Shown: positions 1-8,769 of the stretch, in pieces
How positions within the stretch are numbered: the stretch's first letter is position 1
How the letters are laid out: each line of letters begins with the position of its first letter
DNA from: Bin5 sp965242905
GTDB taxonomy: Bacteria > Chloroflexota > Anaerolineae > Caldilineales > Caldilineaceae
Reading direction: 5' to 3'
Assembly (NCBI GenBank): GCA_965242905.1
Contig: CBDETM010000002.1
Location: 1,364,001-1,428,000 of the forward strand
DNA: 64,000 nt
Notes under the pieces: generated by a model
What the model saw: the letters and a program-made list of their open reading frames with translations, nothing else
The model's database searches: none
Told to the model about the DNA's origin: nothing
Translations under genes and position numbers: made by a program

Positions 1-836
1 ATGTACCAGGACAGGTTCCAGGTGGCGCGGCCGGGGCCGCCCTGTGTGGTGGCGGCGATGGTGCCGATGGTGCGGGTGGACCAGACAAAGACGAGGATGG
101 TGGCGATGGCGAACATCGGCCTGATGTAGGGGAGGGTCATATCCCAGAAGGCGCGCCAGCGGGTTGCGCCATCGACGGCGGCGGCCTCGTAGATGTCGCG
201 GGGGACCTGGTTGAGACCGGCGTAGAGAAGCAGGAATGCCAAGGGGCTGATGCGCCAGACCTCGACGACACAGAGGGCAATGAAGGCGGTATCGGCCTTA
301 ACGAGCCAGATTATCGGTTCAAGACCGAGGGCGGCGAGCGGCACGTTTACCAGCCCCAAGGTGGGGTGGTACATGATCTTCCACATCATACCGGCGACGA
401 TTTCGGAGACCATGAGCGGAATGATAAGGATGGAGATCCAGATAGCCTTACGGCCGGCGTAGTCGCTGTGCACCAAGAGGGCCAGTCCCAGCCCCACAAG
501 CAGACACATGGGAACGACTACGATGCCCATTTTGAGGCTGAAGATCAGGGCGCCATGGAAGATGGTGTCCCTGGTGAGCCGGGAGAGGTTGGCGAGGCCG
601 ATCCACTCACCTTTTTCGCTGGTGAGAATCAGCCAGAAGTTGTAAACGATGGGATAGAACTGGACCAGGATCAGTGCCAGGAGGCTGGGCACGATCAGCA
701 TAACGCCGAGGCGGTTGTCGCGAAAGCTGAATAGCTCGGACCACATGCCCTGGGGAGGCGGAGGCCGTGTGGTCACATTATTTGCGCTCGTCGCGCTCTG
801 TCCAGGCAAAGGACCAGCGGTCTGTTGTACGGTCAA
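1..836 (-). CDS. Sugar ABC transporter permease, MalF type (partial, C-terminus beyond window)
   Basis: Inner-membrane permease of a CUT1-type sugar importer. About 278 residues are visible; the reading frame runs off position 1 without a stop, so the C-terminal end is missing. Hydrophobic segments begin at about residue 43, and the cytoplasmic EAA loop (EAAAVDGATRWRAF) that docks the ATPase is at about 217-230. I place the start at the TTG at 836-834 because a strong ribosome-binding site, AAGGAGG, lies 6 bases upstream. In-frame GTG (776) and ATG (746) are alternatives. It follows the binding-protein gene 955-2298 on the same strand with 118 bases between. The substrate is unknown. No ATPase gene is visible. 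Confidence 0.9.
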   Translation of the reverse strand, partial: MTVQQTAGPLPGQSATSANNVTTRPPPPQGMWSELFSFRDNRLGVMLIVPSLLALILVQFYPIVYNFWLILTSEKGEWIGLANLSRLTRDTIFHGALIFSLKMGIVVVPMCLLVGLGLALLVHSDYAGRKAIWISILIIPLMVSEIVAGMMWKIMYHPTLGLVNVPLAALGLEPIIWLVKADTAFIALCVVEVWRISPLAFLLLYAGLNQVPRDIYEAAAVDGATRWRAFWDMTLPYIRPMFAIATILVFVWSTRTIGTIAATTQGGPGRATWNLSWY

Positions 837-954
837 CGATGCCCTCCTTGGACCGGTAGGTATTGAAGGCGACCTTTGGCGCCAGTGTTCGAAGGGTGCA
901 CATCGGGAGAGAGGGGTGAGGGGGAATCTCACTCCTCTCTCTCTGGAATTCGGT

Positions 955-2298
955 CTAGTTGGTAACGCCTTCCATCTCGAGACGGATTTCGGCGCCAGCC
1001 TGCTCGCAGGCTTCCTGGCCGGTTATGTCACCGGCACCGACGGCGCTGAAGGCGGGACCGAGGATGGCGAGGCTGATACCTGTGGCCTGGGTGCTGCGGG
1101 GCCGCCACTTGGGCGGGACCATCAGGGCCTCAAACTGGGCCGGGAACCAAGGCTTTTCCAGGATCAGTTCAGGGTCGTTGAAGACGGACTTGCGGAAGGG
1201 GATGCCGCCGGCGTGGGCATAGGACAGCGCGTGCTCCTGGTTGTAGTGCATCCACTCCATGTAGGTCCAGGCGGCGTCCTTGTGCTCGGAGTGGGCATTG
1301 AGCACGAGGCCCCAGTGGCCCATCATGGAGACGTGGGGCGCGCCGACCTCGGATGCGGGCAGAGGCAGGTAGAGCATCTTGCCAGCTACGTCGGAATCGG
1401 TCTCGTCCTCAAAGGCTGCGTAGGCGTCGCCCGGCCAGCCGATGCCCATCATGGCGCGGCCGGAGACGACCTCAGCGACCATCTCGGTGGTGCCGTAGGT
1501 ATTGCCGCCCGGCGGCAGGTACTTGCTCAGCTGCTCGTAGAGCGTGAGGGCATCGCAGCCGGCCTCGTTGTCAAGGATTACGTTGAATTCGTCGTCGAAG
1601 ATGCCGCCGCCCATGGACCACAGCAGGGCGAGGGCGTCACTGCCAGCTGCGCCGCGCACGTTGTAGCCGTAGAAGGGCGGGTCGCAATCGGGGCAGTGGA
1701 CTTGTTCAGCGATCGCCAGAACGTCATCCCAGGTTACAGGCGCATCGAGTCCGAGTTCGTCAAGGACATCCTGGCGGATGTAGAACATGATGACGTTGCC
1801 CTGGATGGGCAGGGCGTGCAGGTCGGGGCGCTCACCGGTCTGGAAGTCCAAGGGGATGGGCCCGTAGGGGGGAGGCCAGGAGAAGACGTCGTAGGAGACC
1901 TGGGGCACGTCGTCGTCGCGGGTTGCGCCATAGGCTTCGGTGAGGTTGACGGAGAGCCCGCCGTCGACGATGTTAGGCATCCAGGGATCGTCGGCGAAGA
2001 TTACGTCGAATTCACCGGACTCGGTGCGGGCGAGGGAGATCACCTTTTCGAAGAAGGTCGTCCAGGGGAAGGGCGCTACTTCGACCTTGATGCCCGGATT
2101 TTCTTCTTCGAACTGCGGGATCAGAGCGACGAGGCCATCAGCCAGGGGGCCCTGGGCGGTGATGATGCTGATGGTGACTTCCTCGGGCATCTCCTCTTCC
2201 ATGGCCCCGGTCTCCGCCGGCGCTGCGGGCGCGGCGCAGGCCGACACCATGATGGCCATCACCAGGGTGAAGACGGCGAACAGATAGAGCTTTCTCAT
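955..2298 (-). CDS. ABC transporter sugar-binding lipoprotein (family 1)
   Basis: Extracytoplasmic binding protein of 447 residues for a CUT1 importer. The N-terminus is a classic lipoprotein signal: basic start, hydrophobic stretch and a lipobox with Cys at about residue 21 (MVSAC). An Ala/Glu-rich linker then leads into the two-lobed binding fold (VTISIITAQGPLADGLVALI and an aspartate-rich FDVIFADDPW region). AAGGAGG lies 10 bases before the ATG. The permease starting at 836 is the next gene, so these two head an operon that leaves the window. A consensus TTGACA lies upstream at 2460-2465. The sugar is not predictable. Confidence 0.92.
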   Translation of the reverse strand: MRKLYLFAVFTLVMAIMVSACAAPAAPAETGAMEEEMPEEVTISIITAQGPLADGLVALIPQFEEENPGIKVEVAPFPWTTFFEKVISLARTESGEFDVIFADDPWMPNIVDGGLSVNLTEAYGATRDDDVPQVSYDVFSWPPPYGPIPLDFQTGERPDLHALPIQGNVIMFYIRQDVLDELGLDAPVTWDDVLAIAEQVHCPDCDPPFYGYNVRGAAGSDALALLWSMGGGIFDDEFNVILDNEAGCDALTLYEQLSKYLPPGGNTYGTTEMVAEVVSGRAMMGIGWPGDAYAAFEDETDSDVAGKMLYLPLPASEVGAPHVSMMGHWGLVLNAHSEHKDAAWTYMEWMHYNQEHALSYAHAGGIPFRKSVFNDPELILEKPWFPAQFEALMVPPKWRPRSTQATGISLAILGPAFSAVGAGDITGQEACEQAGAEIRLEMEGVTN

Positions 2299-2454
2299 GA
2301 CTTTGCTTCCTCCTTACTGAAATAAATGTGGAGAGAACTGCACTGGAGTTTCACGGAAATGCGATACTTTCAGGCACTTGGCAAGGTCGAAAAGTGGGGG
2401 AGGATCTATTCTGTTGGAAAGGTTTGGCAGGCAGGTATATTGGAAGAGATTGCG

Positions 2455-2470
2455 CACTTTGTCAAGTGCC
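2455..2470 (-). promoter_or_regulatory. Candidate promoter/operator upstream of the binding-protein gene
   Basis: On the minus strand a perfect -35 hexamer TTGACA (2460-2465) sits inside the palindrome GCACTT-TGTC-AAGTGC (2455-2470). That arrangement suits a regulator covering the -35 box. The -10 is poor (CAATAT at 17-base spacing or TATACC at 20), so the promoter call is tentative. The rest of the 2299-2624 gap shows nothing else I recognise. Confidence 0.35.
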
Positions 2471-2624
2471 CGAAATCGGGGGGTGCGTGGGTGAACACTC
2501 AAGTGGGGAGTTACCAATTTCGGTTCTTTAGGACTGTCCTTTGCGATGGACGGACCGGGAGGAGCGATGAGGCCCCGCGGTCAGGTGGAGGGCTGGAATT
2601 GTAAGTGATACGGGGTGTCTTGTG

Positions 2625-3749
2625 TCAGGCAAGTTCCCAGCGGACGGCAACCACATACTGGACAATCGGGCTCTCTTGCGTCCACTCGTGGAAAACGGTG
2701 AAGAGCGTGCCATCGTTAAGTTGGATCGAGGTAGGATAGCCGATGTGCCAGTATAGATTGGGGACTGCTTCCGGGGATGCAATTCCGCCGGGGCTGATGA
2801 CGAACTCGTTGGCGGCGTCCCAGGTCAGGCCGTCCTCGGAAATGCAGCCGCGGATGCCCCAGGGGTCGCGGCGATGGCCGTAGGTGCAGAGCATGCGGCC
2901 GTCGTGCAGGAGAGTGAGGTCGGCAGGGTAACCCCAGAGGTTGGTCGGTTCGGGCCGGCTCCAGGATTCACCTTCGTTGCGGGAATAGTTGGTCCACATA
3001 TGCTGGTGGCGGTTGCGGACGCCGTGCATGGTGCGCATCATGGTGACCAGGGTGCCGTCGGCTGTACGTGCGAGGGCGGTCTCGTCGAAGGAGATGATGT
3101 TGGCGGGGTCGTAGGCGATGGTGGCGTAGTATTCCCAGTCGTGGCCGTTGTTGTCGGAGCGCATGAGGAATGAGCGGACGCGTTCGTGGAGGCTGTCGGT
3201 TTCCATCCAGGCGCGTGCGAATTGGTGTCCATGGCAGGCCATGAGCAGGGAGCCGTTCGGCAACTCCAGCACGCTATCGATGGGTTGCCCCCAGCGCATG
3301 GGCGCTACGTTGGCCTTGTAGGCTTGCCCCCACGTATATCCATTGTCCGACGAGTTGATGATGCCGACGCCGTCAACATCGCGTGTGCCGCGGGGCCTGT
3401 CCTGCGGTCCGAAGTCGTCCAGCATGCCCTTCTGGTCGACGAAGGCCCACTGAAAGTAGTTGACAAGGACGGTACCGTCGGAGAGTTGGGTGATGGAGGG
3501 TGTGTCGCTGCCGAAGTGATGGGTAGCGGGCCAGACGGTTACGACGGGCGTCCGATCCCACGTCTGACCGTTATCGGTGGAGCGGATGAGCAGAATGCTG
3601 TCGAAATCGGGGTGGATATAGCCACTTGTCTCGTTAAAGACTACAACCACGTCGCCATTCTGGAGTTGGGCCGCGCCGACCTGACAGGTGTAGCGGGAGG
3701 GGTCGTGATAGAGGGTGAGCTTCTCGGCATTTTTCATTACTTGACCCAT
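2625..3749 (-). CDS. Sialidase-like protein (BNR/Asp-box beta-propeller)
   Basis: 374 residues. Five Asp boxes (S-x-D-x-G-x-T-W) are spaced as in a six-bladed exo-sialidase propeller: STDNGQTW (~57), SSDNGYTW (~133), SDNNGHDW (~198), SRNEGESW (~256) and SEDGLTW (~304). There is no signal peptide, so it is probably cytoplasmic, acting on imported oligosaccharides. I chose the ATG at 3749 because the longer open frame upstream only reads antisense through the neighbouring permease. The gene is last in an operon with two permeases and a binding protein (3821-7142), which suggests the importer feeds this enzyme. True sialidase activity is not proven; many BNR proteins act on other glycosides. Confidence 0.8.
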   Translation of the reverse strand: MGQVMKNAEKLTLYHDPSRYTCQVGAAQLQNGDVVVVFNETSGYIHPDFDSILLIRSTDNGQTWDRTPVVTVWPATHHFGSDTPSITQLSDGTVLVNYFQWAFVDQKGMLDDFGPQDRPRGTRDVDGVGIINSSDNGYTWGQAYKANVAPMRWGQPIDSVLELPNGSLLMACHGHQFARAWMETDSLHERVRSFLMRSDNNGHDWEYYATIAYDPANIISFDETALARTADGTLVTMMRTMHGVRNRHQHMWTNYSRNEGESWSRPEPTNLWGYPADLTLLHDGRMLCTYGHRRDPWGIRGCISEDGLTWDAANEFVISPGGIASPEAVPNLYWHIGYPTSIQLNDGTLFTVFHEWTQESPIVQYVVAVRWELA

Positions 3750-3820
3750 ATTGGCGTCCTCTGATTTCCGCCTTGACGGCTCAACAGCCGGGCTCCCGAA
3801 GAGGCATGGCAGTATCGAAA

Positions 3821-4696
3821 TCAGCCCTTGATGCCGACTTGGGTGACCCCTTCGATGAAGTAACGTTGGAGGATGAGGAAGAATATCAGCGTAGGCAAGG
3901 CGACGATGGCGACAGCAGCCATGGCTTCGCCGTAACCGCTCTGTGTGGAGGTGCCTTGAATGTCCAGGCGGGTGTAGAACGCCATGCCCACGGGGAGCGT
4001 TTTCCACTCGGTTTTGAAGGCGACAAGCAGCGGCCAGAGGAAGGAGTTCCAGTTGCTGGTGAAGATGAGGATGGCGCCGGCCAGGGTAGCGGGCCTTGCC
4101 AGCGGCAGGGCCACGCGGAGAAAGGTGCCAAGACGGCTGCAGCCGTCGATGGCGGCTGCGTCTTCCAACTCACGTGGAAACGAGAGAAAGAACTGACGAT
4201 ACAGGTAGACCGGGAAGACACTGGCCAGTGGTGGAATGATCAGGGAAATGAAACTGTCCTGGACTTCCAGTCGCAAGACACCGATAAAAAGTGGGACGAT
4301 ACTCATCTCGGGCGGGATCATCAGAGAACTGATCAACAGCCAGAAGATGACGGTACGTCCTGGGAAGTGCATCCTGGCCAGAGCGAAGCCGGTCAGCGAC
4401 CCCAACACGAGGCTGCCGGCGACAACACAGACAGAGGTCACAATACTGTTGATGAACCAGCGAATAACGGGTGTGTCGGCCACGACAGTCCGGTAGTGCT
4501 CCCAGGTGATTTCGGTGGGGATCAGGTCCATACCGGCCAGGATCAGCCGGTCCGGCTTGACGGAGGTGTTGAGCATCCAGTAGAGCGGGAACAGCCAGAG
4601 CAGGGCAACGACTGCGCCTGGGAACCAGATGATGAAGGTGCGAATGAAACGCAACGACGATTGGTTGTAGAGGGTGCTGAGGCTCAAGTTCGACAT
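3821..4696 (-). CDS. Sugar ABC transporter permease, MalG type
   Basis: 291 residues with about six membrane segments. The EAA loop is EDAAAIDGCSRLGTFLRVAL at about 175-195, and the C-terminus ends in IEGVTQVGIKG, as is usual for MalG-type CUT1 permeases. It lies between its MalF-type partner (4718-5647, 21 bases upstream) and the sialidase-like gene (71 bases downstream). No clear ribosome-binding site precedes the ATG, which fits translational coupling to the gene upstream. The pathway assignment rests on the operon. Confidence 0.9.
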   Translation of the reverse strand: MSNLSLSTLYNQSSLRFIRTFIIWFPGAVVALLWLFPLYWMLNTSVKPDRLILAGMDLIPTEITWEHYRTVVADTPVIRWFINSIVTSVCVVAGSLVLGSLTGFALARMHFPGRTVIFWLLISSLMIPPEMSIVPLFIGVLRLEVQDSFISLIIPPLASVFPVYLYRQFFLSFPRELEDAAAIDGCSRLGTFLRVALPLARPATLAGAILIFTSNWNSFLWPLLVAFKTEWKTLPVGMAFYTRLDIQGTSTQSGYGEAMAAVAIVALPTLIFFLILQRYFIEGVTQVGIKG

Positions 4697-4717
4697 GATC
4701 AGAATTGCACTTGGGTT

Positions 4718-5647
4718 CTAATTGCTATGTTCCCTTACCAGACGCGCCCGCAGGAGCGTAAATATTAGGATCGTGAGGAAAAGAAGGAGAGAAAGAGCGG
4801 CAGCAAAGCCGAGGCGGAAGCGGACAAAGCCCTCATGGTAGATGTAGGAAACGATGGTGGCGGAGTGCCCGCCGGGCCCGCCGCCAGTCATCAGGTAGAC
4901 CTGGCCGAAGATACGGAAGGCGCTGATGATTTCGAGTGTGATGACCAGCCCGAGCGCCGGAGTCAGTAGGGGAAGGGTTATGCGCCAGAAGGCCTGCCAG
5001 CCTGAGGCACCGTCGATGACGGCGGCTTCTCCCAGTTCGGCCGGAATCTCTTTGAGGCCGGCCAGAAGGATTACCATGTGGAATCCCACTGCCTGCCAGA
5101 TGGTGACAAGGGAGATCGACTGGATGACCCACTTGCTTGTCGTCAGCCAACCCTGTTTGGGGATGCCGACGCCATAGAGAGCCAGGTTGAGGAGGCCGGT
5201 CTCTTTCTCGAAAATCCAGATCCAGATGATGGCGGTGACGGTAATGGCAACGACGTGGGGGGCGAAAAAGGCTGTCCGGATCGGGCCCGAGAACCACTGC
5301 TCGCGGTTGATCCAGAGCGCCATCAGCAGGGCAACGATAACGGTTCCAGGCACGACGAGCGCGGCCATCTGGAAGGTATTGCCCCAGACCTTGGGGATCC
5401 AGTCGTCCTGCATTGCTTCGCGGAAGTTGTCGAGCCCGACCCATTCCGGGTCACCGACAATACCCCATTCGTTGAAGCTGATGTAGATTCCGAAGAAGAT
5501 GGGGAGGAGGGTAATGACAATGAAGATGAGAGCGAATGGCAGGATGAAGAGGTACGCCTGCCAGTCAACGCGGCGTCCACGGTATCTGATTCTGGAAAGT
5601 CGGGAAAGCCAACCGTCCGGCGCGGCTCCGTCTACAAGGTGGGTCAT
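4718..5647 (-). CDS. Sugar ABC transporter permease, MalF type
   Basis: 309 residues. A cytoplasmic N-terminal tail is followed by the first membrane helix at about 30-50, and the EAA loop ELGEAAVIDGASGWQAFWRI lies at about 210-230. The MTGGGPGGHS loop near 255 is typical of MalF partners. It is the second gene of the operon 7142 to 2625, after the binding protein (79-base gap) and before the MalG partner. The ribosome-binding site is weak. Confidence 0.9.
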   Translation of the reverse strand: MTHLVDGAAPDGWLSRLSRIRYRGRRVDWQAYLFILPFALIFIVITLLPIFFGIYISFNEWGIVGDPEWVGLDNFREAMQDDWIPKVWGNTFQMAALVVPGTVIVALLMALWINREQWFSGPIRTAFFAPHVVAITVTAIIWIWIFEKETGLLNLALYGVGIPKQGWLTTSKWVIQSISLVTIWQAVGFHMVILLAGLKEIPAELGEAAVIDGASGWQAFWRITLPLLTPALGLVITLEIISAFRIFGQVYLMTGGGPGGHSATIVSYIYHEGFVRFRLGFAAALSLLLFLTILIFTLLRARLVREHSN

Positions 5648-5726
5648 CCACTGAATTCTCGGTTACAGGGAGTCGAGGCAGATTGGCACCCGTCGCTGAC
5701 CAATCTGCCCGGACCTCTGGCATATA

Positions 5727-7142
5727 TCAACTGCGATCGTCCAGTATCTTCTGCCAAGCCGCTTCCAGATCGGCCAAGCCTTCTTCGATACTCTTCTCGC
5801 GTGCCCAGACCGGGTCCATGGCCTTGGGTACGGTTGAACTGCTGCCGGCGTAGAAGGCAAACTCTCCGCCGTCGACCATATTCAGATAATCGAAGAAGCT
5901 GTACTCGACGGCTTCGGCAAAGGGTCTGCGCAGTTCCCAGTCAAGGCCGAGTGTCATGTAATCGGGATCGTCGAGAATGGAGCGGCGGGGCGGCGCGCCG
6001 CGTCCCTCGGTCACCCAGAGCATCGAGTTGTCAGAGAACCATTTGATTACCTTGGCCCCGGCGACCAGATGATCTTCGGTGCGGCCGTCGGCGGTGAAGA
6101 GGGCGAGGCCATATTCGCGGGCTTCGGTTGTCAGCGTGTCGCCGATCAAGGAAACGGGCGCGGTGATGAAGTCAAGTCCTTCGGTGTTGACATAGCCGAA
6201 GAGTGTCCAGGGGCCGGTCCAGAATATTGACCCCACCTGCTGGCCGAATGCGCCGTAGCGGTCGGCGACGTCGCGGGATGACATCTCGTGCTCGTCGAAG
6301 GTATCCAGCACCCATTGCGCGGCTGCAATCGGAGCATCGGTGTCATTGAAGGTGACTCCTGTGCGGTCTGCGTTGAGAGGCTGCGCGCCGAGCTGCTGGG
6401 CGATAATGCCAAAGACCACGTTGGGCTGTACGCTGGAGCCGGTCATCAGGAACCCTGAGCGGGTGATCTGGTCCCCTTCCTTAACAGTCATGGCTTTGGA
6501 CCATTCGATCAGGGAGGGGCCGTCGGACGGTGGATTGCTGATGTCCAGGCCTGCTTCTTCGGCGTGGCCGGAATTGATCAAGGCGGCGATAGGGAGAATG
6601 TCCATCGTGATGGAGTAGAGTTCGCCGTCGAGTGAAGACCACTCGATGTACTGCGGCAGGAAGTCGTCCAGGTCGAGGCCAACCGTCTCCATGAGGTCAT
6701 CAAGGGGTGTAAGGCCGCCGGCCTGATGCCAGACAGCGACATCATTCATGGTGCGGAAGGAGATATCAGGCGGGTCTCCGGTGGCGATGGAGGCCATGAT
6801 CTTGGTCCCCATTTCTCCGCCGCCGACCTGCTCGTACTCGAGGGTGATGTCGGGATGATCATTGGCCTCGTTGTAGTTGGCGCAGAAGCGTTCCCAGACC
6901 TGGGCGTCGGACGCGCCGAGGTCGTACCACATGACGATGGTTTCCTGCATTGGTGCGGGGGCTGCTTCCTCATCGCCGCCTTCCTCAGCGGCAGGCTCCG
7001 CGGCAGGCGCGCAAGCTGCCAGCGAGGTCATCGCAAGACCGCCAAGGCCTACGGCCATCCCGCGCATAAGGGAACGCCGGCTGAGCAGTGGCGCACCCTG
7101 ACTGTTGTAACGGACGGTGTCGTTGGATTGTGCCTCTTTCAT
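5727..7142 (-). CDS. Tat-exported ABC sugar-binding lipoprotein of the sialidase-like operon
   Basis: 471 residues. The N-terminus carries a twin-arginine signal (SRRSLMRG at about 21-28) followed by a hydrophobic stretch and a lipobox ending AACAP, so the protein is probably exported folded and then lipidated. The mature part is a family 1 binding protein (IVMWYDLG, then GDPPDISFRTMNDVAVWHQA). GAGGAGG precedes the ATG. A good promoter lies about 105 bases upstream (7248-7275). It is the first gene of the four-gene operon ending in the Asp-box protein. A sialic acid or sialoside substrate is inferred from that neighbour only. Confidence 0.92.
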   Translation of the reverse strand: MKEAQSNDTVRYNSQGAPLLSRRSLMRGMAVGLGGLAMTSLAACAPAAEPAAEEGGDEEAAPAPMQETIVMWYDLGASDAQVWERFCANYNEANDHPDITLEYEQVGGGEMGTKIMASIATGDPPDISFRTMNDVAVWHQAGGLTPLDDLMETVGLDLDDFLPQYIEWSSLDGELYSITMDILPIAALINSGHAEEAGLDISNPPSDGPSLIEWSKAMTVKEGDQITRSGFLMTGSSVQPNVVFGIIAQQLGAQPLNADRTGVTFNDTDAPIAAAQWVLDTFDEHEMSSRDVADRYGAFGQQVGSIFWTGPWTLFGYVNTEGLDFITAPVSLIGDTLTTEAREYGLALFTADGRTEDHLVAGAKVIKWFSDNSMLWVTEGRGAPPRRSILDDPDYMTLGLDWELRRPFAEAVEYSFFDYLNMVDGGEFAFYAGSSSTVPKAMDPVWAREKSIEEGLADLEAAWQKILDDRS

Positions 7143-7247
7143 GGTTGCTCGCCTCCTCTTGTGGGTCTAGACAGATGCTTGCTTTCAGAGATTCAGGCAC
7201 GAGTGACGGGTTGACGCACACCAAGGTGATTCTGATCAGTCAGACCT

Positions 7248-7275
7248 ATTATAGTCACTCCGGGATTGACATCAA
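7248..7275 (-). promoter_or_regulatory. Sigma-70-type promoter for the sialidase-like operon
   Basis: Minus-strand -35 TTGATG (7270-7275) and perfect -10 TATAAT (7248-7253), separated by 16 bases. The expected start of transcription is near 7241, about 100 bases before the binding-protein ATG. No operator palindrome is obvious nearby. Confidence 0.6.
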
Positions 7276-7672
7276 AACAGTATAAATTTGTTTATTCAGC
7301 GGTGTGGCTGCAGGTGAGAGGCGTGTTGAGAGCCTTCAGAAAGGCCGACATTCAGAGGAAGGCGGAGATAGTTCTGACAGGCTATGCATTCAGTAACCGG
7401 GGCACTGAGTACCTGGAGTGGGTATTGAGGAGAGATAGGTAGAGCGGTGCGGCTGTGAGTTCAAGAAGTGGACTCGGACTGGCACATCGAGGCCAGGAAG
7501 ATTGGACGGCCTTCCCAGGGGCGAACTGCGGAATGTGGGATTGTGAAGAGCAGAGACCACCGCTAGAGACAACCTCTGTTGGCCCAGGTACAGCCTCTAT
7601 GCGGCAGTCAGTGTTTTTCCGGATTGGTTGAGGAGGGCGTGTTCACGGGGACACCTGGAGAGTACATACCGG
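7276..7672. other. Intergenic stretch with no recognised feature
   Basis: About 400 bases between the operon promoter and the small membrane protein gene. I see no convincing gene, RNA or repeat. Confidence 0.4.
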
Positions 7673-8005
7673 TCAAGGTGTGGATGCGGAGCTATCACTG
7701 CTCTTGGTGCGATCGCGGGTAGGGTCTGTACGCTGCAGAAGCTGTTTGAGGGTGGCCTGCGCTCTCTCGCCTTTGCTCTGACCTTGGATCACGGCTGATG
7801 TGACTTTTGCGGCGGTCTGTTCGGTTTTGGCGCGGGCCTGGCTGCTGGCGTTTTGCAGATTCTCGAGACCGGACTGGGCGCCGCCGAGCACTTTTCTCAT
7901 GCCCTGAACGGCGAGAAAAGCGACTGCCAGTGGAACAAGACAGAGCAGGAAGAAGAATATTGAGATCCAGACGACGGACAAGTTGCGCCAGAATTCAAGC
8001 GTCAT
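7673..8005 (-). CDS. Small single-pass membrane protein, function unknown
   Basis: 110 residues. One strong hydrophobic segment (VVWISIFFFLLCLVPLAVAF, about 11-30) is followed by a polar helical tail rich in Gln, Lys and Ala (about 50-95), probably a cytoplasmic coiled region. No clear ribosome-binding site precedes the ATG, and no operon partner is present, which lowers confidence. The membrane-then-charged pattern is unlikely to arise by chance. I do not recognise the family. Confidence 0.5.
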   Translation of the reverse strand: MTLEFWRNLSVVWISIFFFLLCLVPLAVAFLAVQGMRKVLGGAQSGLENLQNASSQARAKTEQTAAKVTSAVIQGQSKGERAQATLKQLLQRTDPTRDRTKSSDSSASTP

Positions 8006-8139
8006 GGGAAGGCGGATAGAGGCTGGAATGAAACGGTCGTCGAGGCCGTTATTTGCTTTTCATTTGGGTCAGATGACAGGCAGCGCTGCGCCCGAATTGT
8101 AACAAAGTCGGTCGCGCACGTCCAGATACGGTCGCCCTC

Positions 8140-8609
8140 GGGTGCATCCCAGATTGGGGGTGGGAACAGTCTGGCGGGGAATCGGCGCCAGCGGTGGCTG
8201 GCGTTGTTTGCCGTCTTTGGGCGAGACGCAGTGCAGGCGCCTGGCCTGGCCGTACGGTAGAGTCCGTCAGTTGGGGAGGGTGCGAGGGCAGGCACAAGGC
8301 CGGCACCTGCGGGGATCTGATGGGACTGGCGGGAGGTGGTCTGGCTGGACACCTTCGATTAGCCACCTGTCACCAATATCGACACCCGGTTCGATGAGGC
8401 GTGTTGTAGGAGAGGGGGCGTTGCGGGGGCGGAGCCCCCGCACAAGGGAGGGCCGACTAGGCCCGACCGCCCAGAAAAGCAGGGAACAGGGGACAGGGAC
8501 CAGGGGTTAGGAGCAGCTCCTCGTCTGACTCAGAATTGATCGCGGACTGGATATGGCTCCGTTGCTACCCGAGGGACAGGAAAGTTCACCCCAATATTGG
8601 GATGCACCC
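8140..8609 (+). repeat. ~470 bp dispersed element, copy A, with terminal inverted repeats
   Basis: Bounded by GGGTGCATCCCA (8140-8151) and its exact complement TGGGATGCACCC (8598-8609). Inside are a GGCAGGCACAAGGCCGGCACC hairpin-like motif (about 8291-8312) and a strong hairpin GCGGGGGC-GGA-GCCCCCGC (8423-8441), followed by GGGCC-nnnn-GGCCC. The same internal order recurs in copy B (45262-45730) and in part at 30085 and 16713. No protein is encoded; short open frames here are spurious. It is MITE-like in form, but no target-site duplication or parent transposase is visible. Confidence 0.75.
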
Positions 8610-8769
8610 TCGCCCCCTTTCCTGAGGCCAACTGTTAGCGCAGCGCTGTGCTTTCTGCTACACTGCCAACTGTTGTGACCAGCCGCCGGAGACTGCGGCT
8701 GGCGATATAACTTTCCTATCGGGCACGGGTTCCAGCCACCGGTCTTTTCTACATATTGGGAGTGTTGAC

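Noticed and set aside
715..2325. A 536-codon plus-strand frame over the binding protein
   Set aside because: Antisense shadow of 955-2298; composition is Gly/Val/Asp-rich without a fold.
3750..4007. N-terminal extension of the sialidase-like protein
   Set aside because: It is antisense to the permease, Arg/His/Pro-rich, and the ATG at 3749 gives a normal family N-terminus.
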